Shown here: positions 1 through 7,967 of the stretch, piece after piece
How positions within the stretch are numbered: the stretch's first letter is position 1
Layout of the letters: the number at the start of each line of letters is the position of its first letter
Source: Flavobacterium sp. I-STPP5a
GTDB lineage: Bacteria > Bacteroidota > Bacteroidia > Flavobacteriales > Flavobacteriaceae
DNA: 64,000 bases
Direction: 5' to 3'
Assembly: GCF_009764685.1 (NCBI RefSeq)
Contig: NZ_VHLM01000023.1
Coordinates: 1 to 64,000 of the forward strand
Program-made: the position numbers and the translations under genes
The notes under the pieces: model-generated
What the model was told of the DNA's origin: nothing
Databases searched by the model: none
What the model saw: only the letters and a program-made list of their open reading frames with translations

Positions 1-1
1 T

Positions 2-73
2 ACCAATATGCAAATGCAAGGTGCAATAGCAATTTTTACAGTCAACTTAAAAAGAATACTCAAATTAATGTAG
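2..73 (+). other. Possible C-terminal end of a transposase, cut by window edge
   Basis: Frame 2 is open from the window edge to a TAG at 71-73 and encodes a short basic and hydrophobic tail ending in a VNLKRILKL-like stretch. That resembles the last helix of DDE transposases of IS1182- or IS5-like elements, which often end in NLKR. A competing open frame (frame 1) runs from base 1 to a TAA at 115-117 and could equally be the end of another protein. Fewer than 25 codons are visible, so the assignment rests on a weak resemblance. No terminal inverted repeat could be confirmed. Confidence 0.2.
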
Positions 74-159
74 AAAATGTAATCTACACATGCATTTTGC
101 CAAATGAACCTGTATAAGTCAAAAACCGACTCATATAACCTACAATAAAAAACAGTTGC

Positions 160-212
160 AAAAAAAAAACGCTTATAACGGATGTTTAAAATCCTGTTAC
201 AAGCGTTTTTTA
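160..212. terminator. Bidirectional intrinsic terminator
   Basis: A long hairpin has outer arms AACGCTTATAAC and GTTACAAGCGTT (one G-U pair) and an inner GGAT/ATCC. It is preceded by an A-run at 161-169 and followed by a T-run at 206-211. It can end the leftward metal-binding operon (last gene stops at 253) and any rightward transcript from the window edge. Confidence 0.8.
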
Positions 213-252
213 TTATCTAAAAAAGGATGCTAATCAAAATAAGCGATGTTTT

Positions 253-528
253 TCAGTGCCCTGCTTTTTCAACAGCATCTTTCAACATTTTAGGCGTTAT
301 TGTATTGTTGTTTTCAAAGGCTACAAAAAACGAATTCGTATTTAAATCTGTAGTTACAGTAGTTACACCACTCATGGCTTTTAACTGTTTGTTTATAGCA
401 TTAGAGCACATTGAACACGTTAAGCCAGTCGCTTTAATTTCAGCTTTTTGCATCTGGGCCAAACTGGTAAAACCACATAGCAGAACTAAGCCAATAGACA
501 TGGCTGCCTTTAAATTATTTCTAAACAT
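253..528 (-). CDS. Secreted heavy-metal-associated (HMA) domain protein
   Basis: A 91-residue exported protein. Residues 1-24 form a signal peptide ending SLAQ, and the rest is a single HMA fold with the metal-binding motif GLTCSMC (Cys38, Cys41). HMA domains usually bind Cu(I) through the two cysteines. Here the export signal places the domain in the periplasm, unlike cytosolic CopZ. It is the last gene of a leftward set, 4 bases after a TlpA-type thioredoxin gene that could keep the cysteines reduced. The metal is not shown by the sequence; copper is the usual ligand of this motif. Confidence 0.85.
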   Translation of the reverse strand: MFRNNLKAAMSIGLVLLCGFTSLAQMQKAEIKATGLTCSMCSNAINKQLKAMSGVTTVTTDLNTNSFFVAFENNNTITPKMLKDAVEKAGH

Positions 529-532
529 CTTG

Positions 533-1003
533 TTATTTTTTTAAAAAGGTTAGAATAATTTCCTCTGTTGGATTTATAGCTACCAATGTACCCGAAGCAT
601 CAAACAAATAAGAACTTGGCAATCCCTCTACTCCAAAAAGCAATGCCGTTTTGGCATCAAATCCGTTTGGATCTATCAATTGCGGATACGTCAATTTATC
701 TTTTTGAATAGCAGCAATCCATTTTGCTTTATTAGTGTCCAATGATATCCCCACTATCTCAAAATTGTCGTTTTTATGAGCACTGTAAAAGGGAACTAGT
801 TTTTTATTTGCTTGTCTGCATGGTCCGCACCATGAAGCCCAAAAATCAACCAAAACTACCTTGCCCTTAAATGATTCAAGAGTTACTGGAACGTCAGTAT
901 TGTTATTTAACTGAACATTTGGCAACGCATCGCCGGTTTTAATTTGAGCATTGGCTAAAGCCAAATTAAAAAATATACTGAGTACTACTATTATATTTTT
1001 CAT
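533..1003 (-). CDS. TlpA-family thiol-disulfide oxidoreductase
   Basis: A 156-residue exported thioredoxin-fold protein. A signal peptide (1-19, ending ANA) is followed by an AhpC/TSA-TlpA domain with active site WCGPC (Cys59, Cys62) and the cis-proline loop GLPSSY near residue 129. I chose the ATG at 1003 because it begins a clean signal peptide; an upstream in-frame start would add 14 non-hydrophobic residues. TlpA-like proteins reduce periplasmic cysteines, often for copper insertion or cytochrome maturation. Its place between two exported HMA genes (79 bases after one, 4 before the other) suggests it reduces their CxxC motifs. That partnership is inferred. Confidence 0.88.
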   Translation of the reverse strand: MKNIIVVLSIFFNLALANAQIKTGDALPNVQLNNNTDVPVTLESFKGKVVLVDFWASWCGPCRQANKKLVPFYSAHKNDNFEIVGISLDTNKAKWIAAIQKDKLTYPQLIDPNGFDAKTALLFGVEGLPSSYLFDASGTLVAINPTEEIILTFLKK

Positions 1004-1082
1004 CTTGTATACGTTTAAAACATATTTACTTATTGAGCAAAACACAGCTCAATAAGTAGACACTTGATTGAATTATTGTTTT

Positions 1083-1436
1083 TTATTTTTGTTTTTTAGT
1101 AACTCTATCGTACTGACAACATCCATGAAGACTATCATAAACTGCATCTGGAGCTTTATGATTATCACTATCATAACCAGCTGCTGCAATTCTTTTTAAA
1201 ATTTCTTCTTGGTTTGTTTTGGCAGGATTAAACACTAAGGTTGCCATTTTAGTCTCGCTATCCCATTGCACTTTAGCAATGTTTTTTTGGTTGCCAGCGG
1301 TTTCAATATTTTTTTTACACATCCCACAGTTTCCATAAATTTTCACTGTTTTGGTTACTTTAGTAGTACTTTGTGCGCTTACTGTCACAGATAACACTAG
1401 TACTAAGGCTACTATAATTTTATAAAATGTTTTCAT
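1083..1436 (-). CDS. Secreted HMA-domain protein with Cys-Cys tail
   Basis: A 117-residue exported protein: signal peptide 1-21, then an HMA domain with the metal site GNCGMC (Cys37, Cys40). A C-terminal tail beyond the normal HMA fold contains HGCCQYDR (Cys106, Cys107), a possible second metal or redox site. First gene of the leftward HMA-TlpA-HMA set. A candidate promoter (TTG, 20 bases, TACATTTA) lies upstream at 1489-1519. Similar exported HMA proteins are common in Bacteroidetes beside copper efflux genes, but no efflux pump is visible in this window. Confidence 0.82.
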   Translation of the reverse strand: MKTFYKIIVALVLVLSVTVSAQSTTKVTKTVKIYGNCGMCKKNIETAGNQKNIAKVQWDSETKMATLVFNPAKTNQEEILKRIAAAGYDSDNHKAPDAVYDSLHGCCQYDRVTKKQK

Positions 1437-1488
1437 CTTGATTTATTTTTTTGAGATATAACGCCGTCAAATACCTCAGCAGTACATA

Positions 1489-1519
1489 TAAATGTATTGT
1501 TGAATAAATGACACGACAA
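1489..1519 (-). promoter_or_regulatory. Candidate promoter for HMA-TlpA-HMA operon
   Basis: Read on the minus strand: TTG (1517-1519), 20 bases, then TACATTTA (1489-1496), one mismatch from the Bacteroidetes -7 consensus TAnnTTTG. It lies about 50 bases upstream of the start at 1436. Confidence 0.4.
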
Positions 1520-1584
1520 ATTTTTGATTTTTTTTAAAGCTAATTCTTTTTAACAAGACAGACTTCTGGCTGTCATCAATACAA

Positions 1585-1956
1585 TTATGCTATTTTTGGC
1601 GGAAGCCAGATGGACTTGTATCCTGACGATACGAAGATATTAGAATAATAAAAATTCTGTTTTTTTGCAGAAAAATCAAACAAAGGATTATTAAATTCTA
1701 AATGTATGCCGTTTGTTATCCCTAAATAAATAAAAGAACCACCGCATGTAATGCTTTTACAAGCGCCATTACAACCTTCGTGTGAATCTTTTTTAGACGA
1801 TTGTGTTTTTGAACAGCAGTCTTTTTTTTCTTTTTTAGCTGTACTTTTTTTAGCACAACACGTCATTTCCCCTTTTTGATTACACGCCATAGTTGTTATT
1901 GGACTCAAAAAGAATCCAAAAACAACTAAAAGCAATATGTATAGGTTTTTTGACAT
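1585..1956 (-). CDS. Small exported Cys-rich protein
   Basis: A 123-residue protein with a signal peptide (about 1-24). The mature N-terminal half is rich in Cys and Lys: Cys25, Cys33-34, Cys47-48, Cys62, Cys66 and Cys71, separated by Lys/Ser linkers. The second half has no cysteine and ends with LPPKIA. Paired cysteines plus a terminal Pro-Pro resemble the uncharacterised Bacteroidetes family called HYC_CC_PP, though I cannot confirm this. I chose the ATG at 1956 over a TTG three codons upstream. Position beside exported HMA proteins suggests metal sensing or sequestration. An exact -7 box (TACCTTTG) lies at 1976-1983. Confidence 0.7.
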   Translation of the reverse strand: MSKNLYILLLVVFGFFLSPITTMACNQKGEMTCCAKKSTAKKEKKDCCSKTQSSKKDSHEGCNGACKSITCGGSFIYLGITNGIHLEFNNPLFDFSAKKQNFYYSNIFVSSGYKSIWLPPKIA

Positions 1957-1975
1957 TGTATTCAATTATATTTTA

Positions 1976-1983
1976 CAAAGGTA
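1976..1983 (-). promoter_or_regulatory. -7 promoter element for Cys-rich gene
   Basis: Minus-strand TACCTTTG matches the Bacteroidetes TAnnTTTG box exactly, 19 bases upstream of the ATG at 1956. The nearest upstream TTG is only about 15 bases away, so the -33 element is uncertain. Confidence 0.4.
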
Positions 1984-2041
1984 TTTATTGATCATTTCCA
2001 ACACAGCATCTTATTGCTAAATGAGTGTTAAAATTTATTTT

Positions 2042-2386
2042 TTACTTATTAATTCCTAATAAACCATTCATTATAGATTGACTAACTGATAATAATACAC
2101 TAAAAATTATTGCCGTAAGAAAGGTCTCGACTTTAAACCCATCCACAATTTGTGAACACAATACAATCATAAGCGCGTTTATAAGCAATAAAAACAATCC
2201 TAATGTAAGCACTGTAACAGGCAATGTTAGAAGAACAACAATAGGTTTGATAAAAATATTTAACAAGCCTAAAACTATTGCTACAATCAAAGCTGTCGTA
2301 AATCCATTTACGTAAACGCCCGGTAAAAAGTTTGCAAGAATTAAAACTATTATTGATGTAACGATAATTTTTAAAAGTAAATTCAT
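2042..2386 (-). CDS. Phage holin family (YvlD-like) membrane protein
   Basis: A 114-residue, almost entirely hydrophobic protein with about four predicted transmembrane helices (near 5-20, 30-50, 52-75, 88-110). The pattern and length fit the Phage_holin_4_2/YvlD family, housekeeping membrane proteins of unknown function found widely in bacteria. The name is historical and nothing around it is phage-like. It follows the alpha/beta hydrolase gene on the same strand after 51 bases, so the two may be cotranscribed. Confidence 0.75.
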   Translation of the reverse strand: MNLLLKIIVTSIIVLILANFLPGVYVNGFTTALIVAIVLGLLNIFIKPIVVLLTLPVTVLTLGLFLLLINALMIVLCSQIVDGFKVETFLTAIIFSVLLSVSQSIMNGLLGINK

Positions 2387-2437
2387 GAGTAAATGGTTTT
2401 TAAATGAAAAGTAATATTTTTTTAAAGGTTTTTGACA

Positions 2438-3196
2438 TTATTCTAGGAAAGAAATTACTATACTGTAAAACATAGTAGGGTTTTCGGCATGAAGCCAATG
2501 CCCTGTTTTGGGTATTGTTTCAATGATTGCCATAGGAAAATGATGTTCTATGCCACCAAGATCAGTATTCAAAATATAATTAGAGTCTCCCCCTCTTATA
2601 AATAATGTGGGTTTTGTGTACATCGCATTGTCGGGAAGCGGCTGACCTATCTGGTCTAAATTCATATTGAAAGCTTCAAGATTGAATCTAAAAGCCAATT
2701 GACCAGGCTCTTTCCAATACAAATTTTTCAACAAGAACTGTCTTGTACCAAAATCCGGAATAAATTTTTCAAGAACCGTCTCGACATCACTACGAGTAGG
2801 TTTTTTTGAAAAATCAACAGCATTTAAACCCGCCAAAATGAGCTCATGATGCTGTGGATAAAATTTTGGTCCTATATCTGCAACAATAAGTTTACTAATC
2901 AATTGCGGTTGTATTGTAGCCAGTGTCATAGCTACTTTACCTCCCATACTGTGACCTACTACAAAAATAGAAGACAACTCATATGCTTGACAATATTCAA
3001 AAACATCTTGTGCCATGATAGCATAGCTAAATTCACTTGAATGAAAGCTTCTACCATGATTGCGAAGATCAATACTATGGACTTCAAAACGGGATGCAAA
3101 TTGCGTTGCTAGTGATTTCCAATTGTCTGACATACCAAGAAATCCATGCAGAATTAATAGTGGTTGCCCAGAACCTTCTATTTTTGAGTGTAACAT
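2438..3196 (-). CDS. Alpha/beta-fold hydrolase (YbfF-like esterase)
   Basis: A 252-residue cytosolic hydrolase without signal peptide. Motifs in order: oxyanion-hole HGFLG (17-21), DLRNHGRS (43-50), nucleophile elbow GHSMGG with Ser83, an acid in RGGDSNY near 204, and the catalytic His in TGHWLHAE near 233. This is a complete Ser-Asp/Glu-His triad. Layout and length match the YbfF/MhpC-type carboxylesterases acting on short acyl esters; the natural substrate cannot be read from sequence. Confidence 0.85.
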   Translation of the reverse strand: MLHSKIEGSGQPLLILHGFLGMSDNWKSLATQFASRFEVHSIDLRNHGRSFHSSEFSYAIMAQDVFEYCQAYELSSIFVVGHSMGGKVAMTLATIQPQLISKLIVADIGPKFYPQHHELILAGLNAVDFSKKPTRSDVETVLEKFIPDFGTRQFLLKNLYWKEPGQLAFRFNLEAFNMNLDQIGQPLPDNAMYTKPTLFIRGGDSNYILNTDLGGIEHHFPMAIIETIPKTGHWLHAENPTMFYSIVISFLE

Positions 3197-3285
3197 TCTA
3201 TAGATTTTAAATTATTACAAAGATAAGAAATCTAGACCATTAAAATGAGTAATACGTTTTAATAGAATATCACCAAAAGTGGGTA

Positions 3286-3315
3286 TTGTAATACAAGTAA
3301 TTAAAACTATTTTTG
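3286..3315 (+). promoter_or_regulatory. Strong Bacteroidetes-type promoter
   Basis: TTG at 3286-3288, a 19-base spacer, and TATTTTTG at 3308-3315: an exact match to the TTG/TAnnTTTG consensus. Transcription should start near 3320, giving a leader of about 55 bases before the ATG at 3375. Confidence 0.75.
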
Positions 3316-3374
3316 CATAAGATTTTTTCTAACAGAAAAATACTTAATTCATTAACACTTGCAAATCATTATCC

Positions 3375-4700
3375 ATGATCAAAAAAATTTTTTTACTCTC
3401 AGTTGTGGTCTCTCAACTAACTATCTCTTGTTCTACTGATGAACCTGTAACCCCAAAAGCAGAACTAAGTTTAAGTGAGCAAATTGCGGAAATCGTCAAA
3501 CAACCCTATTCAAAATTAACTCCTGCTGAACAAAAAGTAAAACTAGAAGCTGAAGCCAATGAAATGTTGGTTCAAATGGACAAATCAAAAAGCTCAGGAG
3601 CAATTGAGGCTTTACAAAACTTAGCCCAATTATTAGATGTTAGCTCTGTGGATGTTTTTAGTGGTAAAAACGACAACTCAGTAGAAGATATTATCAATAC
3701 CGCTGGAGTATACGGAATCTATACTTGGAATGCTACAAAAAACAATTGGACAAAAACCGCTTCTGCAACAGAATTGAAATTTGTTTTTCCTGCAAAAGCA
3801 TCTCTTACAACTAATAATGCAGTTTTTTCTACCAAAGGAACTTCATCTGATGTGAAAGTAAAAATTTATGACAGTTATATCTGGCAAACCAATACTGAGG
3901 TAAATGATTATATCTTTTTACCTACAGCTGCAGATGCCGTTTTAACTATTAACGGTGCATCAGCAGCTACATTTACACAAACTGCAAAATATGCGAACGG
4001 GAAAGAAGTACCGAATGAATTTGCATACAAAATGACGCTTAACGATGGTTACACTTGGGAAATGAGTGGAACAAAAGCAGCAGAAAACACTTCAAAAGCA
4101 GCCTTTACTTTTAATGGAAAAAATTTAATTTCTTTTAATGCAGGAAGCACTGCAAGTATTGACAAATTGATCGATAATGACGAACTAGTGCAATACAGAG
4201 GAAAAGCTAATGGTTTGGTTCAAATCATGGATAACTTTGTTATAGTAGCAAATATGGATTTAGCTACTGCAGCTGCTGATGAAATGACATTAGAAAAAAG
4301 CTTACCAGCAGTTGACTATGAAACAAAAAATTATTTTATAAATTTAAACACTTATCAAGTAAAATCAGCTGAAGGTAATGTTACCAACTTTAACAAAAAC
4401 ATCAAACTAAGTTTAGTTTCTAAAAAAGATGGTACAAAAATAGCTGAAGTTGTAAAACGTGCCGTTAAAGGATATTCCTATAAAGACATGAATGATTTAT
4501 GGGTAGTTGACAAGTCATATACCTTTGGCGGATATTGGAGATACAATCCAAACGGTGGTACTACCATTCAATATTATGAAGAAGAATTATACTTAAAATT
4601 CAATGACAATACCGAAGTAGCGATGAGCACTTATTTCTCAGAAGGATTTGAAAAATTTGAAACAAAATTTGAAGACTTTATCAAAGCTTTCGACAAATAG
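3375..4700 (+). CDS. Unrecognised lipoprotein
   Basis: A 441-residue protein I do not recognise. The N-terminus is a lipoprotein signal with lipobox LTISC (Cys19), followed by STDEP; acidic residues just after the lipidated Cys are typical of outer-membrane or surface lipoproteins in Bacteroidetes. Residues 30-105 look helical and charged. The rest alternates beta-prone Thr, Ser, Ala and Asn-rich segments without cysteines, suggesting an extended beta fold. It is monocistronic, with a consensus promoter and a strong terminator at 4721-4751, so it is probably well expressed. Neighbours give no functional clue. Confidence 0.75.
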   Translation: MIKKIFLLSVVVSQLTISCSTDEPVTPKAELSLSEQIAEIVKQPYSKLTPAEQKVKLEAEANEMLVQMDKSKSSGAIEALQNLAQLLDVSSVDVFSGKNDNSVEDIINTAGVYGIYTWNATKNNWTKTASATELKFVFPAKASLTTNNAVFSTKGTSSDVKVKIYDSYIWQTNTEVNDYIFLPTAADAVLTINGASAATFTQTAKYANGKEVPNEFAYKMTLNDGYTWEMSGTKAAENTSKAAFTFNGKNLISFNAGSTASIDKLIDNDELVQYRGKANGLVQIMDNFVIVANMDLATAAADEMTLEKSLPAVDYETKNYFINLNTYQVKSAEGNVTNFNKNIKLSLVSKKDGTKIAEVVKRAVKGYSYKDMNDLWVVDKSYTFGGYWRYNPNGGTTIQYYEEELYLKFNDNTEVAMSTYFSEGFEKFETKFEDFIKAFDK

Positions 4701-4720
4701 TTTAGAATTTTTATAACTGT

Positions 4721-4758
4721 AAAGCCGATTTGAAATATTCAAATCGGCTTTATTTTTT
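4721..4758. terminator. Bidirectional terminator between convergent genes
   Basis: Perfect 12-bp stem AAAGCCGATTTG / CAAATCGGCTTT around a 7-base loop (4721-4751), followed by a T-run at 4753-4759. It ends the rightward lipoprotein gene. Its right arm overlaps the TAA stop (4750-4752) of the leftward DUF4249 gene. Confidence 0.85.
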
Positions 4759-5604
4759 TGCTGGTGTTTTCACTACCAAAGTACTTTGACCATAACCTGC
4801 CCAAAGACCAATACCTCCTTTTATATTTGATCTCAAGCTTGTATTAGAAGGATAAATCGGGTTTCTACTGTTTACAATTTCATTTTGCCAACTGTTCCAG
4901 AAATCCAACGCCTCTTTGTTTTGAGTTCTTAACTTTACATGAATCAAATCACCATCAGTAAAGTAAGGAGTGAATTTAGTTTTAGGAAAGAGTAAAACAC
5001 CTCTATTTATTTGTATTCCAACGGTAGAGGTTTTAAAATTTTTATCGTCTAAGTTCCCGTAGAATGAAGGTACAAAAATGGGTTCTTTTTTATCTATTTT
5101 AGTCGCAATTTGATAATAGTTTTTTTCATTTAAAGGATCCTCGAACGTTACAAAAACATAACCAGTTGTGTCTGTTGAACTTTTTTTAACATACTCAGCC
5201 CTTTCAAGTACAACACTTTTGGGTATGGTTGTAACAGCTTCAACAATTCTATTTAAATACTCTATTTTTAAGGAGTATTCTTTTCCAGCTACTCCTTTTA
5301 GCGTTGTACCGTAATAAACAAATGGAGGCACTCTGTCTTTATCATTCTTAACCCTTAAAATTTCAGAATTAACACCGTCAGAAATAGTGATTTTAGCTGA
5401 CCTAATAATATGATTTAAAACATTTGTTGAGTCAATAACCTCAGCTACAGAAATACTACTCGACAGCAAAACCTGAGCAAAATCATCTTCTTCAATCCAT
5501 CCTTCTACCACAATTTTTGATTCAGAATTCACTTGATTACTAAAATCATCTTTTGCGCAATCCACAAAGAGTAAAGCTAAAAGAAATAATAAATATTTTT
5601 TCAT
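4750..5604 (-). CDS. DUF4249 lipoprotein, partner of TonB receptor
   Basis: A 284-residue protein with a lipoprotein-type N-terminus (Cys16, then AKDD; the Asp just before the Cys is unusual for a lipobox). The body has the DUF4249 pattern: an early IVVEGWIEE strand, ISDGVNSE, and a C-terminal segment ending in a WAGYGQS-type strand. DUF4249 proteins in Bacteroidetes are nearly always encoded next to a TonB-dependent receptor and probably act as its surface or periplasmic partner. Here the receptor gene ends only 3 bases upstream. The ligand of such pairs is unknown. Confidence 0.85.
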   Translation of the reverse strand: MKKYLLFLLALLFVDCAKDDFSNQVNSESKIVVEGWIEEDDFAQVLLSSSISVAEVIDSTNVLNHIIRSAKITISDGVNSEILRVKNDKDRVPPFVYYGTTLKGVAGKEYSLKIEYLNRIVEAVTTIPKSVVLERAEYVKKSSTDTTGYVFVTFEDPLNEKNYYQIATKIDKKEPIFVPSFYGNLDDKNFKTSTVGIQINRGVLLFPKTKFTPYFTDGDLIHVKLRTQNKEALDFWNSWQNEIVNSRNPIYPSNTSLRSNIKGGIGLWAGYGQSTLVVKTPAKK

Positions 5605-5607
5605 CTA

Positions 5608-7887
5608 TTAAAATTTAAACCTCCAACTAAGCGAAGGTAGAATTCGATACAAAACCTTTTTTTCTTGTTCCACTATTACACTATTTTTATCTTCATTTAC
5701 CTGAATATTTAGCACCACATAAATAGGATTATCAATATTTAGAGTGTTATAAATTGAAAAATTTAATGCACTTTCTTTTTTATTTGTTTTCGTAAAAAAA
5801 TAATTCACAGAAAGATCCGTTCTAAGATAATTAGGCATTTGTGCATTATTATATTTGGAATATTCTTTAACCGGATTATTGTTCACAAAATACCAAGAAG
5901 TAGGCATTGTAAAACGGTTTCCAGAACTAAAGACCTGAGTCAATCCAAAATTCCACTTTGGATTTAAATTATACATACCAACCAATGAAAGATTATGTCT
6001 CCTATCGTATTTTGCAAAATAAGTATTCCCATTATTCAATTTATCAAAATTTCGATCTGACCAACTCAGTGTATAACTAAGCCAACCATTAAACTTGCCG
6101 TTGTTTTTTCGGAGCATCATTTCAAAACCGTAAGCTTTTCCCTTTCCAACGAGTAAGTCACTCCTGAGTGTTGTAGCTTCATTAAACTGGGTGACGCCAT
6201 AAGGATATTCTAATAAATCTTTCATCGAGCGGTAAAATCCTCCAACCGTTGAGAGTACGTTTTTTGTAACGTTCAGGCTAGATCCAATTGAGAATTCATC
6301 TGACGATTGCGGCTTTATACCCTCAGAACTTGCCATCCAAAAGTCAGTTGGAATACCAACACTTGAGGTAGTTATCATACTCAAATACTGATATTGCTTA
6401 TTATAAGAAGTATAAAACGAGTAATGACTATTAACTCTATAATTCAACAATATCCGGGGCTGGAAATGAAGATAGGAATCTATTTTTGTACCTGAAGTAT
6501 AGTAATTGATTCGAAGCCCTAATTCAGCATTAAAATGATCCGTAATCTTTGGTTTAATAGTGGCAAAAATAGCAGCCTCGCTTGAATTGATAGTGTTATC
6601 TTGAGAAGCAGTATTCAAATTAGTTAAGTTTTCAACACTAATTTTTTGAGGCTGTAAATCATGAAAAACATACTGAACACCAGATTCAATTGGCATGTTT
6701 TTAATCGAAAATTTAACCGAATTATTAAATCCAAAATCTTTGACATAAGAAGAAACTCCAAACCGAATGGTAGCTTGTTCCATATTCAAGTCATTTGAAT
6801 ACTGACTAAAATAAACAGCATTTGACATGGATACTTTAGAGGAAAAAGTAGTCACCAAAGTTGGAGAAACAATAAAATTGCTCCATTCTAAATTGGTTCG
6901 CAAAGCAAGATTTCCATCTTTTACTTTCAACGCATCAGCACTAACAAATGCATCAATATAAAATAGATTTTTTTCAGATAGTTGAGATATAAAAGTAAAA
7001 TTCCCGTCCGAAAATCCGTACTTCATTCCTTGAACGTCGTTATTCTTTGATCCTGATTTAATCAAAGGTGCTATAATCTCGTCAATATATGTTTTTCTAG
7101 CTGAAAAATAAAAACCTGTTTTACTACTTATCGGAGCAGCCAAAGTGAATTGAGAAGCCAAAACCCCAATATTCCCTTGAATATGGAATACTGAAGGTAT
7201 TTTTTTATTAGGTAACAATTCTGTAGTTGAACTTAATCTTCCTCCATATTTTGAATTTGAACTAGATTTGTCAAACTCAACTTCTTTGATGTGATCTGTA
7301 TTATAAAAAGGAAATATCCCCAATAAATGAGACATTCCATATACTGGAGTTCCACCATACAAAATAGCATTGTGTCCTGGATCACCACCCCTTACATATA
7401 GATATCCATTAGCATCGCCAGAATTTTGAACACCAGGGGTAAGTTGTAAAATCTTAATTATATCTGTCGTACCAAAAACAGAAGGAACAGTGGCTAACTC
7501 ACTTAAATTAAAGGACAATTTTCCTCCTGATAGATTAGTAACTCCTGCTTTTTTAGTATTGGTAATGATAACTTCATTTAAAATTGAATTGTCTTTTTCA
7601 AGAATAATTGAAATCAATGTATCTTGTGATAAATCCAAAAAAAATTGCTTCTCTACATAATTTTGATGCTTAACTACAACTTTTGTTTTCCCCGAGGGAA
7701 TTCTCTCTGAAAAAAAACCGGTGCTATCAATCTTGGCATAGTAATCAGAGTTATTTGTGTTAAATAAAATCGAAGCACCAACTATGTTTTTATTTTGAGA
7801 AGATTTTATGCACCCTCTTATTATTACTTTAGTTTGCGCACTTATGCTGTAAAAGCATAACATGAAAAAGAGAAGAATTGATTTCAA
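5608..7887 (-). CDS. TonB-dependent receptor with carboxypeptidase-like domain
   Basis: A 759-residue outer-membrane receptor. Signal peptide 1-17 (ending SISAQ), a carboxypeptidase-regulatory-like beta-sandwich (about 20-95), a plug domain (about 120-225, with QLTPGVQ and YVRGGDPGHN), then a 22-strand-type barrel ending in the terminal aromatic FKF. Translation starts at a TTG (7885-7887) that begins a good signal peptide; the next ATG, 8 codons in, would shorten it. It lacks the long SusC N-terminus and has no SusD; its partner is the DUF4249 lipoprotein 3 bases downstream. Substrate unknown; no Fur box or riboswitch was seen. Confidence 0.9.
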   Translation of the reverse strand: MKSILLFFMLCFYSISAQTKVIIRGCIKSSQNKNIVGASILFNTNNSDYYAKIDSTGFFSERIPSGKTKVVVKHQNYVEKQFFLDLSQDTLISIILEKDNSILNEVIITNTKKAGVTNLSGGKLSFNLSELATVPSVFGTTDIIKILQLTPGVQNSGDANGYLYVRGGDPGHNAILYGGTPVYGMSHLLGIFPFYNTDHIKEVEFDKSSSNSKYGGRLSSTTELLPNKKIPSVFHIQGNIGVLASQFTLAAPISSKTGFYFSARKTYIDEIIAPLIKSGSKNNDVQGMKYGFSDGNFTFISQLSEKNLFYIDAFVSADALKVKDGNLALRTNLEWSNFIVSPTLVTTFSSKVSMSNAVYFSQYSNDLNMEQATIRFGVSSYVKDFGFNNSVKFSIKNMPIESGVQYVFHDLQPQKISVENLTNLNTASQDNTINSSEAAIFATIKPKITDHFNAELGLRINYYTSGTKIDSYLHFQPRILLNYRVNSHYSFYTSYNKQYQYLSMITTSSVGIPTDFWMASSEGIKPQSSDEFSIGSSLNVTKNVLSTVGGFYRSMKDLLEYPYGVTQFNEATTLRSDLLVGKGKAYGFEMMLRKNNGKFNGWLSYTLSWSDRNFDKLNNGNTYFAKYDRRHNLSLVGMYNLNPKWNFGLTQVFSSGNRFTMPTSWYFVNNNPVKEYSKYNNAQMPNYLRTDLSVNYFFTKTNKKESALNFSIYNTLNIDNPIYVVLNIQVNEDKNSVIVEQEKKVLYRILPSLSWRFKF

Positions 7888-7967
7888 TACTTAGTTTTAA
7901 TAAGAAAAGTGCGAAAATAAGCAATTAAAAATCAATTCTCACCAGTGATAATTATTTAATTTTCCAG

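Noticed and set aside
227..544. 105-codon open frame on the plus strand over the first HMA gene
   Set aside because: Antisense to a protein with a clear signal peptide and CxxC motif. Its translation is hydrophobic noise and it runs through no promoter.
2042..2386. Phage origin suggested by the holin family name
   Set aside because: YvlD-type proteins are chromosomal housekeeping proteins. No lysin, capsid, integrase or other phage gene is nearby.
7888..7967. Possible riboswitch or Fur box upstream of the TonB receptor
   Set aside because: The 80-base gap shows no cobalamin-type conserved box, no Fur-like palindrome and no stable hairpin.
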